Below, piece after piece: positions 1 through 7,588 of a stretch of 64,000 nt of DNA. The notes under the pieces were generated by a model that saw only the letters and a program-made list of their open reading frames with translations, was not told the origin of the DNA and searched no databases. Within the stretch, counting starts at the first letter, position 1. Every line of letters begins with the position of its first letter. The position numbers were made by a program, and so were the translations under genes. The stretch lies in contig OY759723.1 in NCBI GenBank assembly GCA_963662575.1, forward strand, positions 4,526,001-4,590,000, written 5' to 3'. This stretch comes from Bin5 sp963662575. Lineage in GTDB: Bacteria; Chloroflexota; Anaerolineae; Caldilineales; Caldilineaceae.

Positions 1-230
1 TCGCTCAGGCAGTCGAGCCCAGCGCAGCCGTAGCCGCGCTGCGTCCCGCCGACGATAGGCAGGTCTCGCAGGCCTAGCGCGAGGTCAAGGGCGATCTCGC
101 CGCGTTCCCAGTAGTCGTTGATTGCGGGCTTGACAGTTGTCTCCATGTAGTGGCGCACTTGTTCGCGCAGCGCGCTCTGGGCGGAGGTCAGCAGGTCGTC
201 GAACTGGAACGGGTCTGTAAGTGGAGTCAT
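1..230 (-). CDS. Acyl-CoA dehydrogenase, glutaryl-CoA dehydrogenase-like (N-terminal part, cut by window edge)
   Basis: The first 76 residues are visible; the rest lies to the left of the window. The start ATG is at 228-230 with a GAGGAA ribosome-binding site just upstream. The sequence begins with a short DPFQFDDLL stretch, continues with a helical segment, and reaches a GYGCAG motif near residues 66-71. Human and bacterial glutaryl-CoA dehydrogenases have a DPL.LEEQLT start and the same GYGCAG at the equivalent point, so this is the N-terminal helical domain of that acyl-CoA dehydrogenase subfamily. Such enzymes are FAD-dependent and oxidise (and for glutaryl-CoA decarboxylate) short acyl-CoA thioesters in lysine/tryptophan breakdown. 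The catalytic glutamate lies outside the window, so substrate is inferred only. Surrounding genes do not bear on its role. Confidence 0.8.
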   Translation of the reverse strand, partial: MTPLTDPFQFDDLLTSAQSALREQVRHYMETTVKPAINDYWERGEIALDLALGLRDLPIVGGTQRGYGCAGLDCLS

Positions 231-786
231 TGTTGGTATTCCTCACATTGGCGCGCCGGTTTACGGGCAGTGTAGTCCTTGTGAATTGTCTACGCAATTC
301 GGGTAATGATTGAGTCGGCAGGAGGAACGGTCGCAAGCACTCGCGTCCACCGCGTGACCCAACTTAGCGCACGGGTTGGGCCTACGCAAGAGCCAAATTA
401 AACTGGATTCTCACAGGAATTTGAAAATGGTTTATGTGTGGCCGGCAAGATGTGGGACTCGAAACTCCTGCGAAGGCTAAAGAGGAACGCACCATGACGC
501 ATCTGTAAAGCGCCCGTTGTGGCTGTCAGAGGCGCAAGGCGCTGGACGTGGCTTTCGCAGCTGCATAAGAGAGGGTTGCGGAAATTTCAAAGGGGAACGT
601 GCTGCTTGAGTTGCTGGCGCTGTATTTGGGGGAGGGAGTGGACAGTTGTGGAATCGCAAAGGAAAATAAGACTTGACGTGTATGCAGTTGGCGTTCCTAG
701 AAGAGCGCGCCAGAAGCTACTCTAACTGAGTTCTTCATCTTGCCATTGTTCAAAAATCCACTTTGGGGTTTCCGAAAATTCTCAAC
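231..786. other. Gene-free 556-bp stretch left of the ATPase/phosphoesterase cassette
   Basis: Reading frames here are short, overlap on both strands and resemble no protein family I know. A minus-strand segment near 440-475 looks like the 3' end of a tRNA (a TTCGAGTCCC string followed by a GCCGGCCA-like end), but the T-stem does not pair and no matching acceptor strand is found about 75 bases upstream, so it is not called as a gene. The stretch separates normal G+C-rich DNA on the left from the A+T-richer cassette on the right. Confidence 0.5.
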
Positions 787-3036
787 TTAGTCTTTCGGCA
801 ACCATTGACTTGCGGTACGAACGTCTATCCAATCACAAAACAGTTCAAGTCTTATCTTTTCTTCCCCTCTGGGAACAAGAAAGGACTCCAAGATGGTGGG
901 AATAGGAAAGTAAATTCCTTGAAATATTTCCTGTAGAGGCCGCAATAACTCTCTTGCCCCGTCGGTACGCATTTGGCCGTTCTGACTCGCGACAACCAGT
1001 TCGTCAAGCCGGATCTCGTACTGGAATGCAGCGCTTATCCCGTCCGAGGCTACAAAGGTAAGCTTATTTCCTGCCCAAACCAGACCCAAATTTTCGCAGG
1101 ATTGAAAGAGATCACCGTAAGCAAGATAAGCGCTGTCCTTAACGCGAATGTAATACCCTGACAATCTCATCGTTCCTTCGGTATCTACGATTCTAAGAAG
1201 CCGTGGCTTTTGGTTATTGAGAGCTGGCTCAATTTGGTCTTGTCCTTCTCCTACGTCGACCATTTGAATGTCAGAAGTCGTTACCACTTCACGCTCGCCA
1301 CCTCTATGCAATTCTCCTATGTCATCCTTAGCCAAAATCCAGAGATCCGAACGCCGGCGAGACAAGAGCTCTACATTGAGAGCTCCGTCACCAAAAAACC
1401 TTGGGCTCCACTTCTTTAGAGAAGCCCCAAGGTATTCTCGACAAAACTTGGATACTAGAGAATATAGTAATGGCGTGTAGCCGATCTGTTCCAGCTTTGA
1501 AATCTCGAAATGGCGAACATCCACAATTATTTCAAGTGGCTGACTACCCTTGTACTCGCGCAGAAAAACTGGGATGTCTTCTGTTAATCGGCCTGCGGAA
1601 AGACTAAACTCTTCAACCTCATATGATCTTGTAATGTTTAATTCCAATTCACTCAGGAAAATTCTTTCGAATGTAGTTAGTTGCGAATAGTGTTCCGCAC
1701 AGTCGACTATTCCTTCGAATGACTTTGCCCCGCAGTACCGTTCGAGGAACTGACGCTCAGCGTCGCGCCGGTACCTGTCAGGCGAGAGAAGGACTACAAG
1801 ATGGCCCCGCGCCTGCATAATTTGGTTGAGCGTCTGTTTCTGTGCAAACCCAAAGTACACGTTGTTGCCGACCTGTTCATGCCTCTTACGAATCTCGCCA
1901 AGAGTGTTTTCAGAGCCATCTGCGAGACGGACAATGACATTGCCTATTTTGTCAATCATCCCATTTCTGATCAGATAGCGGAAAATTCGAGTGTGTTGGT
2001 CGATACGTTGAGAATTATCCAGCACTGCCTCTACGGCTACTCTTTCCAAGGCTTCAACAATGCGGCTTAGCAGCGTGCTAGCTTCCGCAGCCAAGGAGTC
2101 GCGCCCCGCGGTCGGTATGAATCTGTCGCAATCCAAGTTTCCAGATACCCCAATTGAACTAGGTAGCTGTGTTGCACACAGCTTGAAGCCCCGCTTCGAC
2201 ACATTTATGGGCCCATTTGCAAACCTTATGAATCCGACCATGTTGATGGATTCACCACCTACTGTCAGATGCTCAATTTCCGCTGACAAAGTGTGGCCAC
2301 GATCTTCAAACATCCTTCCCGTAATTGTGACTTCTTTGTCATGCCAATCGCAAGTCCCAACTCCGACTGACTTATAGTTATCCCGGTCTTCGAATTCGGT
2401 GAATCGTGTTTGTGATATCTTTTTCCCATCGAAATATACGGCCGCCGGGACATACTTTACAAAGTCTGTCAAATAGGATTGGAGCTGTGCGACATTCGGC
2501 TTCTCACGCAAGATACCAATTACCACTGTGCCTCTCGGAGCTGCTTTATCAGATTGGGTCATTGTTACAGAAGGAAGTGAATTGCCAGCTTCCCTAATTT
2601 CAGCTTCATTTAGCCGTGTGAGTGACCCTTGTTCGCTGTTTTGCGTTTGCGATACTACAGTGAGAGTCTCGCATATGCCGAAGTTTGCGAAGCCGCCGAT
2701 TCCGAAAGTACCAACACAGCCGGCAGCCCGGGCTTCAGAGGTTCGTTTACCACTCGCACCGATAGTCCAAAAGAAGCTTCTGAGGTCGTCAGGCGACATT
2801 CCAGTTCCGTTGTCACGGACTACGATTCTCCTCTCTGACACTGAGACTTCAATTCTGAAGGACTCATCATCGGGCTGAAGGCCTTCTCGAAGAGCTTGAA
2901 TCCGAACAGCATCAACGGCATTCTGGACGTTTTCTCGAATGAAGGCAAGAGGTGTTTCATATATCTGTTTGGAAATGATCCGAAGCATATGTTCAAAATC
3001 AAAACCTGCAGAAAAAGTTGTTGGACTATTCGTCAA
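787..3036 (-). CDS. Hsp90/HtpG-like GHKL ATPase, second gene of two-gene cassette
   Basis: A 749-residue protein with an N-terminal Bergerat-fold ATP-binding domain: N-box ENVQNAVDA at 35-43, DNGTGM at 75-80, GTFGIGG at 109-115 and a G3-like RGT at 168-170. A middle domain follows with an INVSKRGF segment that resembles the PLNVSRE catalytic loop of HtpG. The remaining about 400 residues do not resemble the HtpG C-terminal dimerisation domain and are unrecognised. The ATG at 3034-3036 overlaps the stop of the upstream metallophosphoesterase by 4 bp, so the two are translationally coupled. HtpG itself is a stand-alone chaperone of about 620 residues; the divergence, the partner and the lower G+C than flanking genes suggest an accessory, horizontally moved function rather than housekeeping chaperoning. 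Related GHKL ATPases occur in bacterial conflict systems; a defence role here is inference. Confidence 0.8.
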   Translation of the reverse strand: MTNSPTTFSAGFDFEHMLRIISKQIYETPLAFIRENVQNAVDAVRIQALREGLQPDDESFRIEVSVSERRIVVRDNGTGMSPDDLRSFFWTIGASGKRTSEARAAGCVGTFGIGGFANFGICETLTVVSQTQNSEQGSLTRLNEAEIREAGNSLPSVTMTQSDKAAPRGTVVIGILREKPNVAQLQSYLTDFVKYVPAAVYFDGKKISQTRFTEFEDRDNYKSVGVGTCDWHDKEVTITGRMFEDRGHTLSAEIEHLTVGGESINMVGFIRFANGPINVSKRGFKLCATQLPSSIGVSGNLDCDRFIPTAGRDSLAAEASTLLSRIVEALERVAVEAVLDNSQRIDQHTRIFRYLIRNGMIDKIGNVIVRLADGSENTLGEIRKRHEQVGNNVYFGFAQKQTLNQIMQARGHLVVLLSPDRYRRDAERQFLERYCGAKSFEGIVDCAEHYSQLTTFERIFLSELELNITRSYEVEEFSLSAGRLTEDIPVFLREYKGSQPLEIIVDVRHFEISKLEQIGYTPLLYSLVSKFCREYLGASLKKWSPRFFGDGALNVELLSRRRSDLWILAKDDIGELHRGGEREVVTTSDIQMVDVGEGQDQIEPALNNQKPRLLRIVDTEGTMRLSGYYIRVKDSAYLAYGDLFQSCENLGLVWAGNKLTFVASDGISAAFQYEIRLDELVVASQNGQMRTDGARELLRPLQEIFQGIYFPIPTILESFLVPRGEEKIRLELFCDWIDVRTASQWLPKD

Positions 3037-4814
3037 TTGTTGAGTCTCAATTCGTTTTCTAGTCTTTTGCGAAACGACCTGTTCCCTGTGGCGACAACGA
3101 TTTTCTGACCTATCTCATAGAAGTACGAAATTCTCTCTGGGAATCTCTCAATACCTTTGAGCACGACCTCCTCGGCATCCGATGCTAAACCATCCCCCAG
3201 GAGAAGGATAGCCAAGTTACCAAAGTCACTGAATTCCAAAAAAGGGCACTGAACGAGCTCTTGAAATAGTTCGATTGCCTTCTTTCTGTCCCTTGTTTCC
3301 TCGAAATTAGCAAGAGCAAGCGCTAACATCCTCTTAACTTGGCTGTTGACACTTAGGTCTGAAATGGTCAGATGGCGCTCTGCAAGTCCGCGCAAAAGTG
3401 GCCAATTTCGATCCTCCACGAGATCCTGCATGAGGCTGAGCGAGTGATGGAATGCACTCCGTGGAGTTCCATTGGCCATCCTCCTCGAATCGGCCTCGTA
3501 TTCGCCCAGGCGCTTTTTCAGAACAGAATCGACCTGGCACTCTTCAATCAAGGCATTGCCGAACTGACTGACAGTTTCACCGTACTTAAGAAGTATTTCT
3601 TCTAGGGATTCACGATCGAAAAACAAACTGAGCGCATTCCTGAATGTAATGAACTGTTCTGCTTTTCGGCTCAGTTCTCCACAACTGAGGCTGCGCAACG
3701 ACTCGTATGAACCAAAGTTGTAGCCGATTAAAGTAGGTATCGGGAACTCACTTTTTTTGCCCAAGACCAAGGCCGCCAGATAATTTGCAATTGCTTCAAT
3801 AGCGGGATAGGCATTCTGAATTGCTAACGCCAAATCTTTCACTCCAATCGACGCAATTGGCGATAGTTCGATCTGGTATTCTTCGGTAGACTCGCAAAAG
3901 TAAGCCCCTTTTTCGGGGCTATAGCGAAGAACACTTATATTCCGTATTCCTCTTAGTAGATCAAGTTTCACGATAGAGTATGCATGCCGAGATTGGCGAG
4001 TTTCGTACGATGCCCCGGCCGCTACGGTTAAACAACTTTTCCCTAATGGCCCAGTCAAGCGGTTCTCGGGCTCATGCAAGTGCCCGCAATGGAAAAAATG
4101 TGCTGCTTCCTCAAGACGATGCTGCACAATAGATCTGTCGAATTCTTGAATCAGATGGAACGGGTGGTGGGCCATCGCCACTATGATATGGGGCTTGTGT
4201 TCGCCATGGAATCCCATTCCAATTGCGTTTATCACCTGGCGTTCACCAATCAGAAGCCTGCCATGGTCTTCTTTTCCGCCTTCAGCTAACCAAGCAGAGT
4301 TCAATGCAAGAATCGCAAGTTGGACTTCCCCTATAGCAATTCTTGAGATGTAGCCTAGTCCTTCCTGAGTCTGATGTCTGTCTTGCTTATCGAAAAACGA
4401 ATCCTGAAAGGCTCGGTAATTCTCCTGTCGAGTTAGTAGCGTTTCAAAGTCCTCACCGCCACCAAGAAAAACGTCCACCTTGTTTGCATTATTGAGCTCG
4501 CCAAGGACGCCTCTAAAACACATATTTTGCCTATCTCGATTGATGTCGTGGTTGCCGGGGACACAGAAAAACCGCTCCAAAGGAACTTCCGTTGCAGTCT
4601 GCAATTCCTTGAAGAAATTCTCTGCTAGTGCATATTCTTCTCTCTTGCCTGCAAATGCAATATCACCTGAAACTAGAATAAAATCCGCACTTGTTCCTTC
4701 TTCCCTTTGGTCCTCGACACTCCGACACAACGCTTGTAGCACAACATCTTGCGACCACTGATTGACAGCACGAAGATGAATGTCAGATATATGAAGCCAC
4801 ACTATCGGACGCAT
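3033..4814 (-). CDS. Calcineurin-like metallophosphoesterase with helical C-terminal half, first gene of two-gene cassette
   Basis: A 593-residue protein. Residues 1 to about 260 carry the full set of metallophosphoesterase motifs: D11-I-H13, GD51, GNHD at 87-90, HHP at 216-218 and GHLH at 244-247, so the two-metal site should be intact. Substrates in this superfamily range from phosphoproteins and cyclic nucleotides to nucleic acids; nothing here fixes which. Residues about 330-593 are helical, and the last about 100 (ALALANFEETRDRKKAIELF and the following repeats) look like TPR-type helices, a likely protein-binding module. The gene leads the cassette; its stop overlaps the next start by 4 bp. 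An AAAAAGG sequence precedes the ATG at 4812-4814. Base composition is A+T-richer than the chromosomal genes nearby. Confidence 0.8.
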   Translation of the reverse strand: MRPIVWLHISDIHLRAVNQWSQDVVLQALCRSVEDQREEGTSADFILVSGDIAFAGKREEYALAENFFKELQTATEVPLERFFCVPGNHDINRDRQNMCFRGVLGELNNANKVDVFLGGGEDFETLLTRQENYRAFQDSFFDKQDRHQTQEGLGYISRIAIGEVQLAILALNSAWLAEGGKEDHGRLLIGERQVINAIGMGFHGEHKPHIIVAMAHHPFHLIQEFDRSIVQHRLEEAAHFFHCGHLHEPENRLTGPLGKSCLTVAAGASYETRQSRHAYSIVKLDLLRGIRNISVLRYSPEKGAYFCESTEEYQIELSPIASIGVKDLALAIQNAYPAIEAIANYLAALVLGKKSEFPIPTLIGYNFGSYESLRSLSCGELSRKAEQFITFRNALSLFFDRESLEEILLKYGETVSQFGNALIEECQVDSVLKKRLGEYEADSRRMANGTPRSAFHHSLSLMQDLVEDRNWPLLRGLAERHLTISDLSVNSQVKRMLALALANFEETRDRKKAIELFQELVQCPFLEFSDFGNLAILLLGDGLASDAEEVVLKGIERFPERISYFYEIGQKIVVATGNRSFRKRLENELRLNN

Positions 4815-5058
4815 GCCCTACCTTTTTCGGTCAGAAATGTAATGGAGTGTAAAACGGTCTCTTTGCGGCGTTGTCACTATCGCAATCCACTCCCTAGCAG
4901 AAGCGGAGAAAGAGATATTTTCCTACATTGTTGAATGACAGTCAATATTGGGCGCCCGCGATTGATCTGTTAGACTTTCCGTACGCGCTTAACTGTCAAC
5001 ATATTTTTTTGTTTGATAATTCTCACTTGCCAGTTACCCTATGGGAACTCCCAACTCT

Positions 5059-5280
5059 ATGCCAGACCGCCTCCGCTACCGCCAACTCCACCTCGACTTC
5101 CACACTAGCGAAGGGCTTACCAACATCGGCGGCGAGTTCGGCCCTGCGTCCTGGGCGCAACAGTAGGCCGACGCCCATGTGGACTCTGTCACCTGCTTCG
5201 CGCGGCCATCACGGCATGATCTTCTACGACACGCAGGCCAACCCGAAACGGCGCCATCGGCATCTGCAGTGCAGCCTGGT
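5059..5280 (+). pseudogene. Dead 5' fragment of a GHL6-type glycosidase gene, paralogue of the gene at 7589
   Basis: Translation from the ATG at 5059 gives a peptide nearly identical in layout to the start of the 676-residue protein at 7589 (RYRQLHLDFHTSE, NIGGEF, DAHVDS, CFAR). An in-frame TAG at 5164-5166 replaces a sense codon, and a one-base loss in the CGCGCGGCCATCAC region shifts the frame; beyond that the nucleotide match continues (HHGMIFYDTQA in the new frame) to about 5280 and then stops. Only about the first 75 codons remain. Before the neighbouring insertion sequence arrived, this remnant lay about 80 bp upstream of the PhyH gene now at 6631. Confidence 0.85.
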
Positions 5281-5325
5281 ACAGAGAGGTAGAGCGCGGG
5301 TACAGAAAGAACCACCTTGTAAACC

Positions 5326-6578
5326 CAGGGCAATTGCATCTTAATTGGGTCGAAAAATGGGTTAGATGACGTAAGCGAGACGATTTGATACGATTGAGAG
5401 TCCTTTCAACAGACAAGGGGGGACTCATAGCGGACAAGAAGGGTGTATCACTGGTTGAACATTTCGAGGATTTGGAAGATTCTCGGGCTGAACGCACAAA
5501 GATTCATCAGTTGAGCGACATCATCGTGATTGCCATATGTGCAGTCATATGCGGAGCGGACAACTGGGTTGAGATAGAGGAATTTGGACAGGCCAAACGG
5601 GACTGGCTGGAAGCGTTGCTGGGAATACCGAACGGAATACCATCGCATGACACCTTTGGCCGAGTCTTTGCCATGCTGGATGCAGAGGAGTTTGAGGCCT
5701 GTCTTGTGAAATGGGTGCAGCATTTGCATGAATTGACGCAGGGACAGTTGCTGGCCATAGATGGGAAGACGGTTCGTCGTTCGCATGATCGGAGACAGAA
5801 GAAGGAACCGCTGAACTTAGTCAGTGCCTGGGCAACGAGGAGTCGGCTCGTACTGGGGCAGACTGAGGTGGCGGAAGGCAGCAGCGAGATCACGGCATTT
5901 CCTGAACTTCTGGCGATGTTGGAGCTATCTGGATGCATCGTGTCAATCGATGCGATCGGCTGTCAGAAAACGATTGCGCAACAGATCACAGAGGGCGGCG
6001 CCGACTACGTTCTGGCGCTCAAACAGAATCAACCGCAGTTGCATGAAGCTGTCGAGACCATGTTCACGCTGGAGAAACAGAACGAATTTGCCGATGTTCC
6101 CCACGACTTCCACCAGACGATAGCAAAGGACCGCGGTCGCATCGAATCCAGGCGCTGTTGGGTTATCTCTGCCCCCGAATTCCTCGCCTACATGGATCCG
6201 GAACAGGTATAGTAACAACTGCAGACCCTCATCATGGTCGAAGCCAAGCGACAACTGCCAGAAAGCACTTCGTATGCAACTCGATACTTCATCTCCAGCT
6301 TGCCTCCCGATGCCAAATTGCTCCTGCATTCCACCCGCAGCCACTGGAGCATCGAGAATTCAGTCCACTGGGTCTTGGATGTCGCATTTCGTGAGGACGT
6401 CAGTCGCATCCGTCAGGGCCATGCGCAGCACAACCTGGCCATCTTGCGCCGTTTGGCTCTTAACCTCCTACGCAGAGAGAAAAGCGCCAAAATCGGTATT
6501 GCTGCCAAACGTAAACGAGCTGGTTGGAAAACTGACTATCTCCTCAAAGTTCTCTCCCAATAAGATGCGTATGCCCTG
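5326..6578 (+). mobile_element. Complete ISAs1-family insertion sequence with 10-bp target duplication
   Basis: The ends are inverted: the left end reads CAGGGCAATTGCATCTTAA and the right end, read inward, CAGGGCATACGCATCTTA. Immediately outside, the 10-bp sequence CTTGTAAACC is present on both sides (5316-5325 and 6579-6588) as an exact direct repeat, the expected target-site duplication size for ISAs1. The element is 1,253 bp and carries one transposase frame (5385-6563). Exact duplication flanks point to a fairly recent insertion, between the dead glycosidase fragment and the PhyH gene. Confidence 0.95.
5385..6563 (+). pseudogene. ISAs1-family DDE transposase, interrupted by two tandem stop codons
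   Basis: The frame reads as a full-length ISAs1 (H-repeat-associated) transposase of about 390 codons. Visible family features are AIDGKTVRRS with the first catalytic Asp, VSIDAIGCQ with the second Asp, HWSIENSVHWVLDVAFRED with the catalytic Glu, and a C-terminus ending GWKTDYLLKVL. At 6210-6215 two adjacent in-frame stops (TAG TAA) follow YMDPEQV; the same frame then resumes with QLQTLIMVEAKRQ, which continues the family pattern. The catalytic Glu lies after the stops, so the 275-residue product should be inactive unless both are read through. A restart at the ATG at 6234 would yield only a C-terminal piece. Confidence 0.9.
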
Positions 6579-6630
6579 CTTGTAAACCCCCCATCCTTGT
6601 GCTACAGTTCATCCAAAAGGAGGCCCACAG

Positions 6631-7461
6631 ATGGCAACTGACCTGCACTCACTCTTCCGCCTACAAGGCCCTTCCCATGCCGACATCGATTCCTTCCATA
6701 ACGACGGATACATCGCTTACCCGGACGTTTTCAATGACAGGGCCAGGGAATCCCTGATCAGGGAGATCGAGGGACTTGATCAAGTGCGCGATTACGTCCA
6801 GCAGCTGGAGGGCAACAGCGGCGAACCACAGTCCTACTTCATCCGTCCCTGGAACGAACGCGGCCCTTACAGCGACCAACTAATCGACGATCCCTTCATC
6901 GCTTCACTGCTGAGCGCCACCATCGGCGACGAATATCACTACTGCCATTCCGCGCTCAACATCGCGCCGCGCGGCATCGGGCCGCTTCGCTTTCACCAGG
7001 ACCATCACCACTGGAAGCATGAGAATCCCGTCAACTTTGCCGAACGCGACAAGTACTACGTGCAGATTCTCTACTATCTGAACGGCTTCACCCAAGGCGA
7101 CCGCAATCTCAAAGTAATCCCGGGCAGCCATCTTGTCGAGCCGACCGAAGATGCCACTCCGGACAGGATGCTCGCTGGTGAGTTCGATGCCGAGGCCGGC
7201 CGCCCGTTGAGGGAAAAACAACTGGAGTTGCCGCCGGGAAGCATGGTCTACATTAACGCCCGTATCTTCCACGGCGTCGAACCAAAGCCCTTGGACTCTC
7301 CGCAACCCTATCGCATCTTCAACATCGACATATTCAAAGAGGCAGGCCCACCACACCGCTATACGCAGGAGATCCCTGCCGAATGGATCGCGCGCGCTAA
7401 CCCGGCCCGCAAGAAGCTGTTCATGCGCGAGGCGTACACGGAAGGCTGCTGGAACTCTTAA
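6631..7461 (+). CDS. Phytanoyl-CoA dioxygenase (PhyH) family Fe(II)/2-oxoglutarate oxygenase
   Basis: A 276-residue double-stranded beta-helix oxygenase. The facial triad is visible as H122-x-D124 in RFHQDHHHW and H214 in ARIFHGVEP; GSH at 165-167 is the usual conserved turn. These enzymes use Fe(II), O2 and 2-oxoglutarate to hydroxylate small molecules, often lipids, sugars or natural products; the substrate cannot be read from sequence. The start ATG at 6631 has an AAAGGAGG site 8 bases upstream, the strongest ribosome-binding site in this part of the window. The gene is followed by an intrinsic terminator and then by the large glycosidase gene at 7589. The insertion sequence ends 52 bp upstream, so its native promoter may be displaced. 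Confidence 0.88.
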   Translation: MATDLHSLFRLQGPSHADIDSFHNDGYIAYPDVFNDRARESLIREIEGLDQVRDYVQQLEGNSGEPQSYFIRPWNERGPYSDQLIDDPFIASLLSATIGDEYHYCHSALNIAPRGIGPLRFHQDHHHWKHENPVNFAERDKYYVQILYYLNGFTQGDRNLKVIPGSHLVEPTEDATPDRMLAGEFDAEAGRPLREKQLELPPGSMVYINARIFHGVEPKPLDSPQPYRIFNIDIFKEAGPPHRYTQEIPAEWIARANPARKKLFMREAYTEGCWNS

Positions 7462-7502
7462 AGGGAACTGGCTAAGCGAACTTCAATAACTGAACTCCGT
7501 GG

Positions 7503-7536
7503 CGCTCCGACGTTTTGTCGGAGCGTCTTCCTTCTC
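7503..7536 (+). terminator. Intrinsic terminator after PhyH gene
   Basis: CGCTCCGAC (7503-7511) pairs perfectly with GTCGGAGCG (7517-7525) around a GTTTT loop, followed by the pyrimidine-rich TCTTCCTTCTC. The 9-bp G+C-rich stem 42 bp after the stop of the PhyH gene fits a rho-independent terminator, though the tail is not pure T. Confidence 0.65.
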
Positions 7537-7588
7537 AGTGTGAATCATTCTCGATTTCGTAGTTCAACCGAAAGGAGCGCCCAACCCA

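Noticed and set aside
430..480. tRNA-like 3' end on the minus strand, possible att site
   Set aside because: T-stem does not pair and no 5' acceptor partner was found; at most a remnant.
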